From Pontederia crassipes (lineage: Eukaryota; Streptophyta; Magnoliopsida; Commelinales; Pontederiaceae), in NCBI GenBank assembly GCA_030549335.1, contig JAUKPH010000023.1, positions 1,054,001 through 1,118,000 on the forward strand: a stretch of DNA of 64,000 nt. The letters are read 5' to 3'. The notes under the pieces are model-generated. The model ran no database searches, was not told where the DNA came from, and saw nothing but the letters and a program-made list of their open reading frames with translations. The position numbers and the translations under genes are program-made. This document shows, in pieces, positions 11,605 through 22,094 of the stretch; the first letter of the stretch is position 1; each line of letters opens with the position of its first letter.

Positions 11605-13060
11605 AATAGGAACAATGGTTTTAGTGTTTTGCCTTTACTGGACTGCGTAGCTTCATTAGTTTGTCTTTAGTTCCACTACTTGCCCTTCCATTAACATCAT
11701 CATTTTTAGTTAGTTGTCCTTACATAGGTTTGCACAATGGTAATCCTCCTTTTTCATCCTTTATATTTCTTAGTCTACTATTGATCACAAAGGACCCAAT
11801 CAAGGCTTATGTGAGCAAAGTCAAGTTCCAATCAGTATTATACATCATTTCAAAGTAGGATAAAAAAGAATTAATTTGATTTGAGTATGATTCTAAAAAA
11901 TCATAGTTCATGCTCTCTGCCCATGTCTGAAAGTTTGCATCCAAACATTTAAAATGTCGGAGGACATCCGGGTTCATTACAATCACTTGTCATTTCAAAA
12001 CTTGTAGGATTTCGGACGTCCAATTTTAATAAGGTAAGTCGATAGTTCCAAGAGGTTGTGATATGGACGTCCAATCTTAAAATGGTAAGTCAATAGTTCC
12101 AAGTTAACTTGGGATACAAACATTCAAAAAATTGAGGGGGTGTTCGATTTTACTTGAAGAAAAAATGTTGAGTTCTCGTCCTTGTGTTTTCGGCTGTCCA
12201 AAAAGGTCGACTAGTCGTCAAATCTGTCTAGTTCATAATCATTCATATTGTTTATCATTTTCGGACATACGATCCATGGTAGACAGATGTCCAATCTTTT
12301 AACATTACCTATGAATCTGTAAGTTAATTTTTTTTGGTCACCCTATAAGTGATTACCGGATGTCCAAACCGTATAACGACTATTTTCTATTGAAAACTTT
12401 GTCCGTCCGAACTATTATGGTCGTCCAAGATTTTTCAACAGCACGATAGGTCATTGCAAAGGTCCTTAGGTTTTTTCAATTGGATTCCAAATGCAAACAT
12501 TCATTAACTCATGAGAGAGAGCATTCCTTTGACTCAATTTACAACAAATACATATTCATTCAAGAGGGTAATTTAAAGACATGAATATGAAAGGAATGAA
12601 AATGAAAATGAGAAAGTCAAATTTGACTTGTCTACTCTTTTATTGGCCAAAATTCCGTCGACCGAATAGAGAAGTTCCGAGGTCCCACAATGACTGTCAC
12701 CAAAGTTTTTTAAATTTGTGAGACGTTACAATCTTACTTTCCCCAATAAAACTAAACAAAATACTTTTCAGTAGTTTTTTCTACTCTTTTTCTTTCGATC
12801 ATTGCAATTGTGCCTGTCATCGATTCGCCAATAAAGGCTAAAGGCGGGCATCCATTCCTGTCCAACTGCTCTAAAGAACCATCACAAAATAAAAACGTAG
12901 ATTAAATAAACGAATGGCGAAGCATTTATTCCCCGTGGTCATGCACGCATTTAGTCCATTAACTACCTGAACTAATTAATTAAGTAGTTAGAGATCAACT
13001 TGTAAGTGGCCAAAAAGTAGAGAAAAATTAGATAAACTTTTGTTCCCAGATGCAATTAAT
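11605..13060. other. unclassified non-coding DNA with a short tandem duplication
   Basis: No gene was recognised. A pair of about 55-bp repeats lies at roughly 12010-12110; each contains 'gacgtccaat', 'ggtaagtc' and 'atagttccaag'. The word GTCC(A/G)A recurs at about 12200, 12350 and 12410. The first part may be the rest of the Gypsy LTR split by Copia-C. 12900-13060 is AT-rich and lies downstream of the host gene. Confidence 0.45.
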
Positions 13061-13069
13061 TGGATCAAC

Positions 13070-13075
13070 TTTATT
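13070..13075 (-). terminator. poly(A) signal of the LFS-like gene
   Basis: AATAAA on the minus strand, about 110 bp past the stop codon, in a region that turns abruptly AT-rich. This is a plausible near-upstream element for 3'-end formation. Confidence 0.5.
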
Positions 13076-13186
13076 GCATGCACGCCACCTTTTCTATTTC
13101 AGGCGACATTACCACACAAGATACAAACACAAAGCACCAAGAAAAAGGAAGTAAAGATCGCATGCACCGGAACACGCGTGCGCGTC

Positions 13187-13786
13187 TCATTCCGTGGCCA
13201 CAGCCACGGCATCTGGTGCCGCAACACCCGAAGCAGCAGCCCGGCCCCCCTCCTCTTCCTCTTTCGAGGCGGCTTCCTCCACCTTCGCCGCCATGGTCTC
13301 CACAAGCATCCGCAGGTGCGCGGTCAAGCCGTCCAAGCTCCACCCCTGGACAGGCTCCGACACGAACGACCACTCGATCCTGCACCCATCTCCCCCTCCT
13401 CCGTCGCCTCCGCCTCCCTCCTCGGGCACGACCTTGAAGTTGGCGACGTAGTACCCAAAGCCCATGTTGTTCTCCCCGATGCTGTAGCTGTAACTCCTCT
13501 CTGCGGCATCGAACGTCAGCAGTTCTTCGTTGCACCATTTCTCGGGCAGCTTAGTACTGCCGTCGTCGTCGATGCCTCCCTCGAGGCTACAGTGCCGCAC
13601 GCAGCCCGGGTGCCCGTCCGCGCCGCGGACCGTCCGACACGACAGGCCGGGTAACCAGCGATGGAGGCCGGTGAAGCTGGAGAGGAGGCACCATGCGGCG
13701 TCGGCCTTCGCCGTGGGGATATTGGCCGAGACCTTGGCTTCCCACTTCTCCGGCTGCCCGTCTCGCTCAACCTCGATGCTGCCCAT
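13187..13786 (-). CDS. lachrymatory-factor-synthase-like protein (Bet v 1/START fold, SRPBCC)
   Basis: A single uninterrupted frame of 199 codons. Family landmarks appear in order: an N-terminal 'KWEAKVSANI' strand (res. 14-23), 'GLHRWLPGL' (40-48), the signature 'GHPGCVRHC' (58-66), 'YSIGENNMGFGYYVANFKV' (101-119), 'IEWSFVSEPVQGW' (137-149) and a C-terminal amphipathic helix (about 152-173). Arg64 and Glu87/88 are candidates for the Arg/Glu pair used by onion LFS, but the alignment is by eye. Two additions are unusual: a Gly/Asp-rich insert (about 122-134) and a low-complexity, acidic-then-Ala tail (174-199). Most plant homologues have no proven substrate, so the reaction is unknown. They are small soluble ligand-binding proteins and are usually intronless. 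There is no signal peptide. The ATG has a good context (a GCC just before and a G after), and a TATA box lies about 80 bp upstream. Base composition is far more GC-rich than the surroundings. Confidence 0.9.
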   Translation of the reverse strand: MGSIEVERDGQPEKWEAKVSANIPTAKADAAWCLLSSFTGLHRWLPGLSCRTVRGADGHPGCVRHCSLEGGIDDDGSTKLPEKWCNEELLTFDAAERSYSYSIGENNMGFGYYVANFKVVPEEGGGGDGGGGDGCRIEWSFVSEPVQGWSLDGLTAHLRMLVETMAAKVEEAASKEEEEGGRAAASGVAAPDAVAVATE

Positions 13787-13875
13787 GGCGGAGAGGGTGT
13801 GGGACGAGACCCGTGGTTTGTTTTAAGTGGTGGCAGTGGCAGTTAATGCCTTGCCACATGTGGGTATATATAGAT
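13787..13875 (-). promoter_or_regulatory. core promoter and 5' UTR of the LFS-like gene
   Basis: The minus strand carries CTATATATA at about 13864-13873, about 80 bp before the ATG. That places a start site near 13835-13845 and a 5' UTR of roughly 50-60 nt without an upstream ATG. A CACATGTG palindrome (a bHLH-type E-box core) lies just downstream of the TATA box. Its role is not known. Confidence 0.6.
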
Positions 13876-13919
13876 GCATAATATCACATGCCAGAAGCCT
13901 ATTATTTTAAGTTAATTGT

Positions 13920-14280
13920 TTTCAATATCGATCGAACAGATCCGATCGGGTTGTTAAATCGGATTTTATTAAAATAGTAGATATATAATAAATTATTTTT
14001 TAAGCCTATTATTTTTTACATATTATTTTCCATCTTCTTTCACCTTCCTTTTATTTCTTTTTCTTTTTCCCTTTTTAACTTTCCTATTTTTGCTTTTTCT
14101 TTATTTTTTTTCCAAACTTCGAATTCTACCGGATTGAACCGGTTTAATCAATTAATCAATTTTTCCGATTGAACCGATTTCTACCCGATTCAATATCAAA
14201 AGCAATTTTAATATACAATCGGATCGGCCTAGCAATCAATTCATATCGAACTGGCCATTCGATTCGATTTTGATAATATT
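13920..14280. mobile_element. MITE-like inverted-repeat element, copy 1
   Basis: The ends read 'aatatcgatcgaac' on the left and, in reverse complement, 'aatattatcaaaatcgaatcg' on the right, giving imperfect terminal inverted repeats rich in GATCGAA/TTCGATC. Its centre contains 'gattgaaccggttt', also found in inverse orientation in copy 2 at about 14900-15555. There is no coding capacity. It lies within 150 bp upstream of the LFS-like gene's TATA box. Confidence 0.55.
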
Positions 14281-14392
14281 GTTAATAGATATATATGATA
14301 AATATAGAAAAAAAAATAGTTATAATATTTATAAGCAATGATAATAGCTTACTTTGAGATATCTTAATTTTGATGCATTAATTAATTATTAT

Positions 14393-14893
14393 TGTAACAC
14401 TTTCATACTTAATCAAAATATTATTCGCTTTGGACTTTTCGGTCTGTACGAATTTAAAACACATCTTGGTGAGTAAAGAGGGTAGATATATATACTCATA
14501 ATCATCTCCGTATTTTATTCATGTGGAAATATTCAATTAAACCATCTGAGTCCTTAAAACCTCATGTCGTTACAATCTTTCCCTTCGGGGCTCAATGTCC
14601 TTATTGAGCGATTCGTGTTGGTCCATTACCTATATTTCCCACATAGCTCAAGTGAGCACATGAAGTTTGTTCTGATACCATTCTGTATTGCCACAGATCT
14701 AATCAAAATATTATTCACTTCTTGAAAGGTAAATGAGTAGCTACATATGGGATTATTCAATCAAATCATCTTAATTCTTAGATCACAGGTCCTTAAGATC
14801 TTTTCCCCTTAGGGGGCTCAGCGATCCGTATTGGCCCATCACCCATGTTTCCATATGGCTCATGTGAGCACGCAACGTTGGTTTTGATACCAA
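14393..14893 (-). mobile_element. tandem TRIM-like retrotransposon (LTR-internal-LTR-internal)
   Basis: Two LTR copies (about 14393-14560 and 14684-14785) share 'taatcaaaatattattc' and an 'attcaat(t/c)aaa(c/t)catct' end. Each is followed by a short internal piece containing 'ccc(g/t)(t/g)agggggctcag'-like text and, at its right edge, a minus-strand PBS (TGGTATCAGAACA near 14668-14680; TTGGTATCAAAA near 14881-14893). Internal domains are only about 100-120 bp and non-coding, as in TRIM/SMART elements. A third LTR copy lies at 15570-15700. The two units sharing a middle LTR suggest unequal recombination. Confidence 0.65.
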
Positions 14894-15556
14894 TATCAAA
14901 ACTAGGTCGAACTGACGATTCAATCGCGAATTGACCGATGGTTCAGTCCGATTAAATATTAAAATCAGTTTTGATATTGAACTGGGGAAAGCCGATTGAA
15001 CCGGTTCAAGCCAGTTAAATTCAAATTTAGAAAAAAAAATAAAAATGATAAAAATAGGAAAGTTAAAAAAGGAATATAAGAAAGGTTAAAGAGGAGAGAA
15101 TATGTATGTATAAAATTAAATAGGAATTGAAATAAAAAGGTAGGTATTTAAAATTGAATAACATTAAAATAAAAAATTATCAAAGGGCATAAATAAAGGA
15201 AAAAAAAGAACACTAAAGAAAAAAAGAAATAAGAATAATTTAAGATAAATTTATTAATATAGCATCTATCATCATTAAATAATATATATTAAATTAATAA
15301 TATATTTATATTTATATGTTAATCATTATTATTTATCATCATTAAAACTTTTAATAAATAAAAATTATGTTATACTAATTTTTAATATTTTTAATAAGTT
15401 ATTAGTACAATATTGATATACTATATCATATAACTTATACTATATATTTATAGTAATTATATATAACATTATTTTAATAAATTTCGGTTGGACCGATCCA
15501 ACCACGATCCTATAATGAGGCAAGTTTAATCGTCGATCCGATTATGAAAATATTAT
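14890..15556. mobile_element. MITE-like inverted-repeat element, copy 2, inserted in the TRIM
   Basis: The left end 'atatcaaaactaggtcgaactgacgatt' (given here as first half at 14895 and second half near 14912) resembles the reverse complement of the right end near 15520-15555. The insert separates a TRIM PBS from its LTR. The flanks read 'gataccaat' and 'aataccatt', compatible with a diverged duplication of about 9 bp as made by Mutator-type elements. The inside is A-rich and non-coding. Confidence 0.5.
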
Positions 15557-15720
15557 CTAATACCATTTCGTAATCACCGACCTAATTAAAATATTATTCG
15601 TTTTAAACTTTCTACCGGATAAATAAAAAAGTCGCTACATATGAGTCCATCACGGTATCAGTATTTTACTTATATAAAATTATTCGATCATATCATTGAC
15701 CTGAAATCGAGAGTGTTGAC
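15557..15720 (-). repeat. third LTR copy of the TRIM
   Basis: It contains 'taattaaaatattattcg', 'gtcgctacatatg' and 'attattcgatcatatcat', colinear with the LTRs at 14393 and 14684. It is the expected right-hand LTR displaced by the MITE-like insertion. Confidence 0.6.
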
Positions 15721-18435
15721 TACATAATAGTAATGTTAAAATATTTTTGTTAACTGGTGACAAGCGACGCAGACTTCGATAAAATAAAACGCGTATGAAA
15801 TTATTAATTAAGAAAGTACAGGAATCTTTTGACTATGAAAAACTAATTGAAAAGCACGAGGATTTCGAGTTAGTTTCTGACATTGTCATCGGCGTGACTT
15901 ATCATATTTTTTTCCTCTTTTTGTCCCTGATCCAATTATTGAGGTTTCAATTTATTTATTACCATTCTAAAATTCCTGATCGGACAAAATTAAATGGCCC
16001 AACTTTGCATGCTAAGGAAGCCATAGAGGACGTGTGACACAGGATTTTTCTTGGACAGAAGATTAAGATCATGTACGACGATTAGACGAAAGGGGCATGT
16101 AGCCAAATCTATTTTGAATAGCAATAAAAATTTTATGATCGAGACGATTATATCGAGAGTCATTTTTATAGGCATTCAATGACGAATATGACAAAAGTGT
16201 TAGACAACTCATCATGGTCCATAGCAATTAGCAAGTTGAGATGTTAATGCAAGCGTTTGAGTGCTTAATGTCCGAAAAGACAACTAGGGTACCGAGAAGA
16301 GTCACCGACGTAGGTTGCACCCCATGCTCAAGGTCAAACACTAGAATTAAGAAAAGCTTACTTATATTATACATGATAAAACATAAAATACATATGGATT
16401 AGGAAGACACTAATGAGCTTCTTCCTAATGTACTGTAGGTAAAGGAATCTCAATACAAAATTAAAAATGTAAAAAACATATCTTCTTTAAAAGTCCTTTG
16501 TAATTATTTTATTTACTCAACAAATATTTCAAAGCTTCCCAAAATCTAGCATTGAGTCTCAAGAATGGTGTATCAATCCACAAAACGTCCCAAAGTGTCC
16601 CAAGAGTTGAGTGTTCCTCCTAGGTGCTTGTCTGTTCACAAACGTCTCCGTCGGCGTCCGCTTGGACCAACGTCCCAAAATTGTATCATTAAGCAAGTGG
16701 CATAAGAAAGCTTTCACAAAACATACAAAAAAGTTTGTCTAGATGATGTGCATGTCTAGACGCCACATAAATTGGTCGAGTGAAAAATGACCCCCTGATA
16801 AATGCACCCACCCATATTTTGATCGAAGGATTAAAAGCAAAGTCGAAGTTCTGGTCATAGTAATCAATAGAAAAAGAGCTTAGTTATTTTAAAAAGAAAG
16901 AAACTAGAATTTTAAAAACAAAGGAAAAAGAGCAGTGATGTTCTGAATCTCAGAACTCCATCGTCCAAACTTCAAACTGATCCAAACTTTGATCGATAAA
17001 AACAAAAATACGCAGATTCATTTAATTATTTTTCAAATTAAAATTATACTAATGAGAACTTCATAGAATCCACTCAAAGTTGTTATTTAATTCCATCTTC
17101 TTTTGTCACTTTCCTTTTCTCTTTTGTAAATTCACTTATTCATCTCTTTTCTCTCTTGGTGCTTGAGCTTTCTTATCTTGGGGTGTCTAGAGGAGTAAAG
17201 AAAAGTCTTAGGAAGTGGTAAACTAAAAGGAGAAAAAAAAAGAAAGAAGAAGGTCTGACGATGCGAAATTCAATCTAAAAGTTAAAGATAATTAGAAGAT
17301 TTCATGTCGTTAGTCTATTCGTCATACATCATTTTAATCATTTAAGACCAGAAGGCTTTAAAATTTTAGTGAAAAACATAATAAATAATACTTTCTACTA
17401 CTCGTAGAACATCTTCAATTAATATTTTATAAGACATCAAATTACTGATGACTTTATTACATAATTAGTCTCAATGTTTAACTAGATCTATAGAACTTAT
17501 TTGATCATAAGCATATACAAAGCCTTTTGTCATTAGCTTGAACCATTATCTTTTATTTTTTATTACCTGGACAGATTCAAAGTGTAGAGTTTTTCAATTA
17601 GAATATATAATTGCTATGCATGCTATGATACCATATGATACTGCATGTGATGCATTTGTCATTATCATAATGACATACACATGTAGATATGCATGTCATG
17701 AACTATATCATGATCAAATCACATCATACATTCTTGACATACCATTTGTTGAAACATTAATAACTTAACATACTTTCTTAACTTGAGAATGTCATCTCCA
17801 ACAAAAATCATACAATAAGAATATACATTTATCATATTCATTGTCAAGAATATACAATAAGAATGGCACATAACTTTTCTTTGTATTTCTTCTTCATTGT
17901 CAAGTACATCCTATGAGTTTCTTTATAACTCCTTTATCCTTGCTAATTACTTGACATCTTTTTTTCGTTCTTTACTTTATATTTCTTCGGGTTGCTTTAT
18001 AATCCTTTGGATATCTATTCATCTTTCTTTTTTACGTTATCATATAGATATCATTGGTGTACATTATGATCTCACTTACATAAACTTTATCATATGACAA
18101 CTTTCATTTTTACATTGAAAATTTTTAAATACCTTTTATGTGATGGCATTATTTCCTGAGATATCTCAATCACCGTAACTCTCATCTTTAACTTTAATGA
18201 GTATTTTCATTGAACTTTATCACATGCATGACATTTTAGAATTTACTTAATAGAAGGCTCAAGACAACATCATTACATTGGTTAACTAGGTCATGGGGCC
18301 TCTGAAAAATCTAAACACCTTTTAAATAATGATATTATTTTCGAAGAAGTCTCAATCACCCTAAGGTGAAAGACATTTACTTCCTATTTTCAATGACTGT
18401 CGAAGCATTTTCTTCAATTTGATAGTGTTAGGGTC
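15721..18435. other. AT-rich intergenic DNA, no gene recognised
   Basis: Short frames at 15795-16037, 17538-17768 and 17897-18097 show no recognisable domain. At 18115-18185 and 18300-18372 a phrase ending 'tctcaatcacc' recurs about 185 bp apart ('taccttttatgtgat...' against 'caccttttaaataatg...'), suggesting decayed tandem units. The right part may belong to the Gypsy LTR described next. Confidence 0.4.
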
Positions 18436-18599
18436 ATCAATATATCAAACATTTGTCAAATGCATTTTTATCTTTTATCCTACTTACGAATATGATTGTG
18501 TATATATCTAGATGTTATATACAATCAAAATTCATCAATACATAACCTATATACTTTAGAAATAGGTTTTAGAATATCATATAATTTATTCTGCATAGG

Positions 18600-19020
18600 T
18601 CACGACTGTGACATATTGGTCATGCCTGTGCCAAGAGCTTGTTCATGACTGGGAACCCCTGTGCCTATGACAAGCACTTGGTCACGACCGTGAACCCCTA
18701 GTTCACAGGCGTGGCCAAGTCATGTCTCTTTAAACACTTCTTAAACTTCTCGATCACGATCTTGATTAGAATGTCAGTCATGTCAAAGTGCATCACGACA
18801 ATTTTTCATGCCACGAGCATGAGCGAGAGCCGATTCCTTTGTCCCTTTTTTGCTCACAATCACGGCTAGGATTAAAGCAGTCACCACCATATAGTGGAAC
18901 CATCACGACCATGAAAGCTTTGTCATGGTCTTGAACAAGAGCCCTAATTCATCCTGCCTGACCATCCTTTGGTCATGATCATTCTAGACCTAGCACGACC
19001 ATGCTAGCATCTAGAAACTC
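18600..19020. repeat. CACGACCGTG-type palindrome array in the Gypsy LTR
   Basis: Many copies of (G)TCACGACCGTGA, TCATGACCGTGA and single-base variants occur in both orientations, some 20-40 bp apart. Equivalent arrays lie at 1-70, 57405-57785, 59570-59870 and 62805-63120. Confidence 0.75.
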
Positions 19021-19410
19021 GATATTTGATGCGAAGTTTCATATTTTCCAATGTAAAATCATGGGGTAATCATGCATAATATTGGGAACAATATGGAAAA
19101 CATTACTAGACATCACATAAGCATAGAACATGAATAAAAATCATGAACCCATAAGATTAAGCAACTTTAGGGCTTTCCCCAAATTCATTCTAGAATATGG
19201 ATCTAAGGCATAAAAATATAAACATATAGATCTAATCACATAATCAATGAATCCAAAATCACAATCCATCTTGAGAAATAGAGTGTTCTCATTCTCTCAA
19301 TCCAATACATAAAAATCACTGAGAGAATAGAGAGGAATTTGAATCCCCCTTACATACATAGGATCTTGTTCTTCCTCATTGAAATTGATGCTCTTTCCTT
19401 TGTCCATGTC

Positions 19411-19467
19411 TCTTCTTCTTCTTCTTCTTCTTCTTCTTCTTCTTCTTCTTCTTCTTCTTCTTCTTCT
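19411..19467. repeat. (TTC)n microsatellite
   Basis: Nineteen TTC/CTT units in a row. On the minus strand it creates an artificial poly-Arg frame. The paralogous LTR region at 45715-45770 has only an interrupted pyrimidine tract, so the expansion is specific to this copy. It ends only 10 bp before the CACTA target site. Confidence 0.95.
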
Positions 19468-19491
19468 AGATTTAAGATTCACTACAAGAAA

Positions 19492-19960
19492 TCTATCGAT
19501 TAGCGATGCAGGCAAGTTGGCGCTAATTAAGGAGACGCTAAAGCATGGCTAAAAGAAATAGCCACACATTAGCATCTAAATGGCATCGCATGATGGAGAC
19601 GTCGGCCTTCAGTAGCTATTAGCGGCGCCATCGACACAAGCGATGCTACTAGTGACACTATTGCGATGTTAACATGACATGAAATGTGTGCTCGCGAGGA
19701 GTTAAAAAATGTCGCTAATCCGCCGCTAAGTTGGTGCTGAAAGATGCGACACTAATGTGGCGTTAAACTTCTCCTCAAGGTGACGCTAATGTGAAGCTAA
19801 CGTGATGTCGTGTTTCATCTCTAATGTGATGCTAATGGAATGCCAAAGTCGGCGACATTAAACCAGCGTTAAAATGACGCCACTTGTGATATATTTGTAA
19901 TGGCGTCTAATCTCCTTGCATCACTAATGAGACGCTAAGGGGATGCTAAATACCAATAAT
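19492..19960. repeat. left subterminal repeats of the outer CACTA
   Basis: Many copies of GACGCTAA and GATGCTAA with variants, and their complements, lie in both orientations (for example 19530, 19612, 19790, 19930). In the En/Spm family such short subterminal motifs bind the TNPA-like protein. The match here is by organisation, not by sequence. Confidence 0.7.
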
Positions 19961-20240
19961 TTTGCCCCATTCTAGTCGTATTGTTCCCTTCCCACACCAT
20001 ATAAATTATATAATGCATTCTTCACATTGATAACAATAATAATAAAGGAAAGCACTAATAACCATCATAAAAAGCATTAATAACCATCACAAAAATATAA
20101 TAAGATAACAAAATTATATCATACATCATAAAAAATTCATATTGATATAAAAAAAATTTATCCTAAATCGTTATCATCGTCGTTGTCATTCCTGACATTG
20201 GACGCCGACATACTCGATCATTGGTCTCGTGGGGACTAAG
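19961..20240. other. AT-rich non-coding part of the outer CACTA
   Basis: Between the subterminal repeats and the last coding exon. It contains a short duplication ('aagcactaataaccatca' and 'aaagcattaataaccatca' near 20051 and 20073). Probably 3' UTR. Confidence 0.5.
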
Positions 20241-20241
20241 T

Positions 20242-20490
20242 CTATGGCTGAAGCATGGTCTGGATCACCTGCAAAATGGGAGCCAAATGTTGAGAAAGCT
20301 GCTGAGCTAGCTGCTCCGAGATGAGTCCCCTGATGCTGTCCAACATAAGCTCAGGTGCGGTGGATGAACTCGGAGCAAATGAGCAACCTGCATATCCTCT
20401 GCTCCTCGTAGGAACCAGAGCGACTATGCCTAGGCCACGCAGATATCCTCCTCGTGTCGTACCGACCACCTCCTTCCAAACAACAATGCC
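20242..20490 (-). pseudogene. last exon of the outer TNPA-like gene
   Basis: The minus strand encodes 'VWKEVVGTTRGGYLRGLG', then 'RSRGYAGCSFAPSSSTAPEL' and a Gln/Leu-rich tail ending 'QVIQTMLQP'. It is colinear with the inner element's exon at 42563-42787. The 'V.G..R.G.V.GLG' phrase is typical of plant Transposase_24 / TNP1-like proteins of CACTA elements. The Gln/Leu-rich end could form a short coiled coil. Upstream exons are mostly deleted, so this copy cannot make the full protein. Confidence 0.8.
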
Positions 20491-20734
20491 CTCTTCAAAA
20501 TAGACAAATTATATAGAACATTATAAATCATATAAATTATATAACATCAAAAAACATTTAAACATACAAAGTGTTATAACGTTAAAAACGTGAATCATTT
20601 TGGAGATATGTTACCCGGTGGCTGAGTATTTGGACCATCTTTGTACTTCTCGGCGATCTTCTAATTATACACATCCTAAAAAATTTAAATATTGCATATT
20701 TGAAAAATCATTTACGCTAGTTTGAAGAACCAAG

Positions 20735-20850
20735 TGAACATGTGATGATACCTACTAGAAATTTATAAGCAGTGGACGTGACAAGTCATTGGTCTTCTTG
20801 GTCTTATGTGTGTCCTCGTAAACCATGTGAAAGTCTACAGTACCACCATG
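20735..20850 (-). pseudogene. penultimate exon remnant of the outer TNPA-like gene and deletion junction
   Basis: The minus strand reads '...VDFHMVYEDTHKTKKTNDLS' in the frame matching 42235-42327 of the inner element. Directly upstream (about 20850-20930) the text instead matches 39790-39870 of the inner element. The outer copy therefore lost what corresponds to about 39865-42235 of the inner one (about 2.4 kb): DUF4216 and most TNPA exons. Confidence 0.75.
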
Positions 20851-21179
20851 AAATCTGTATCCATTAACTATCATGCAATAGTAACTACAAACTTGTTTCT
20901 ACAGCCCGTAACTGACTTCTCAAATTCTCAAATCGATCACTGAGCCATTGATAACCTATGTTTTAAAGAAAAGAATAATTATAAATTATAAAAATTATAA
21001 TTCATCATTTGAAACTAAGAGGAAAAATGTTCATCTCTTAGTTTTAACAAATCATCGTTGGAAACTAAATGATTGATTTCTCTTTGCAATTCTTCAAATT
21101 TCCTGAATTCAAACTTTATGACATATTGAAATGACATAGTAATAATTAAATCCAAATTTTATGACATATTAAATAAATA

Positions 21180-21690
21180 TTCTTACTCGAGATGTGGTGT
21201 CATCCCGTTACAATTTGCAAGGATATAATTCTCAACTGAAGTGAGATCTTTGTCACTCAATATATCTTTGTGTCCCTTACCAAGAAGACAACACAGATAT
21301 TTAACGAATGATAAAATATATTTTGTTGACTTCCCCATCACCACCGTCATCGTTTCTTGGAACTTGCATATGTCTCGATTGTATGTGTGGCTCAAAGTTC
21401 ATTGAAGTAATGTTTGATACTTCCTCAATGAAATACGCTTCACATATGGATCATTCAATTTTTTGCCTTATTCTTTGCCTTCCTTTTCAAATATAACATG
21501 CATCTTTCGAAAGGATACATCCACCAATATTGACGGGGCGAGCAACTTTTGCTTCATATGGAAGATGTACATAAAAAAGGTAGAAATATCTTATCAGCCT
21601 TGCACACGATAATCACAATAGAAGACTTTAACCGAGACACATCTTCTTCATGAATGGTGGATGTACAAAGATTTTTAAAGAATATAGATA
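21180..21690 (-). pseudogene. DUF4218 domain remnant of the outer CACTA transposase
   Basis: The minus strand encodes 'WWMYPFERCMLYLKRKAKNK' (near 21500) and, after frame changes, 'DKDLTSVENYILANCNGMTP' (about 21250-21185). Both match the inner element's DUF4218 (39145-39480). DUF4218 normally follows the TNP2 domain. Stops and frameshifts disable it. Confidence 0.85.
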
Positions 21691-21706
21691 ATTCTATTAA
21701 TATTTT

Positions 21707-22092
21707 TCAAATGGTCATTGGCAAAAGTTCTTTAAAGATAATTCGAAGCAACCTTTGCATGAAAATATGACAATCACGGCTCTTCATACCATGAATCTTC
21801 CTATTTTTTATATTGAAACAACGAGATATGTTGGGTGCATAATACCATTTGTAAATTTCAATTCTTTGACCCATTCGAAAACCACTTTGCATTGGTCATT
21901 GTCTAAGACGTATGCAGCTTTTGGCTTCATGCATTTTTCATTTTGAAGATAAATAATATCTAGTTCTGGTCTTCTACATATATCTTTCATGTCTTCACGG
22001 GCTTGTATGCTATCTTTTGTTCTTCCTTTAACATCCATAACAATGTTGAAGATATTGTCAAATACGTTCTTCCCAACAAGCATGACGTCCAA
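21707..22092 (-). pseudogene. outer TNP2 transposase, C-terminal part
   Basis: The minus strand begins 'MLVGKNVFDNIFNIVMDVKG', continues 'RPELDIIYLQNEKCMKPKA' and, in another frame, ends 'GMKSRDCHIFMQRLLRIIFK'. These are signature phrases of the C-terminal half of Transposase_21 (tnp2). Copia-A inserted immediately upstream at 22094/22095. Reading across the target site without the insert keeps the frame ('HNLDVML'), so the insertion hit an exon. Confidence 0.88.
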
Positions 22093-22094
22093 GT

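Larger units (their letters stand above)
18440..19476 (-). mobile_element. Gypsy LTR (minus), left part, split by the outer CACTA
   Basis: On the minus strand this matches the LTR at 58531-61451. The 'tatataggttatgtattgatg' region (split: near 18555 and 18530) corresponds to about 59905. A palindrome array of CACGACCGTGA-type words covers 18600-19020. The region upstream of it (19150-19370) resembles 58860-59000 and 45480-45700. The LTR continues at 43972 after the CACTA insertion. The left limit is uncertain. Confidence 0.6.

Noticed and set aside
13040..13654. Plus-strand frame of 204 codons and other antisense frames across the LFS-like gene
   Set aside because: Shadows of the GC-rich real gene on the minus strand; no family resemblance.
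19297..19515. Minus-strand frame with a long Arg run
   Set aside because: Created by the TTC microsatellite and crossing the CACTA insertion boundary.
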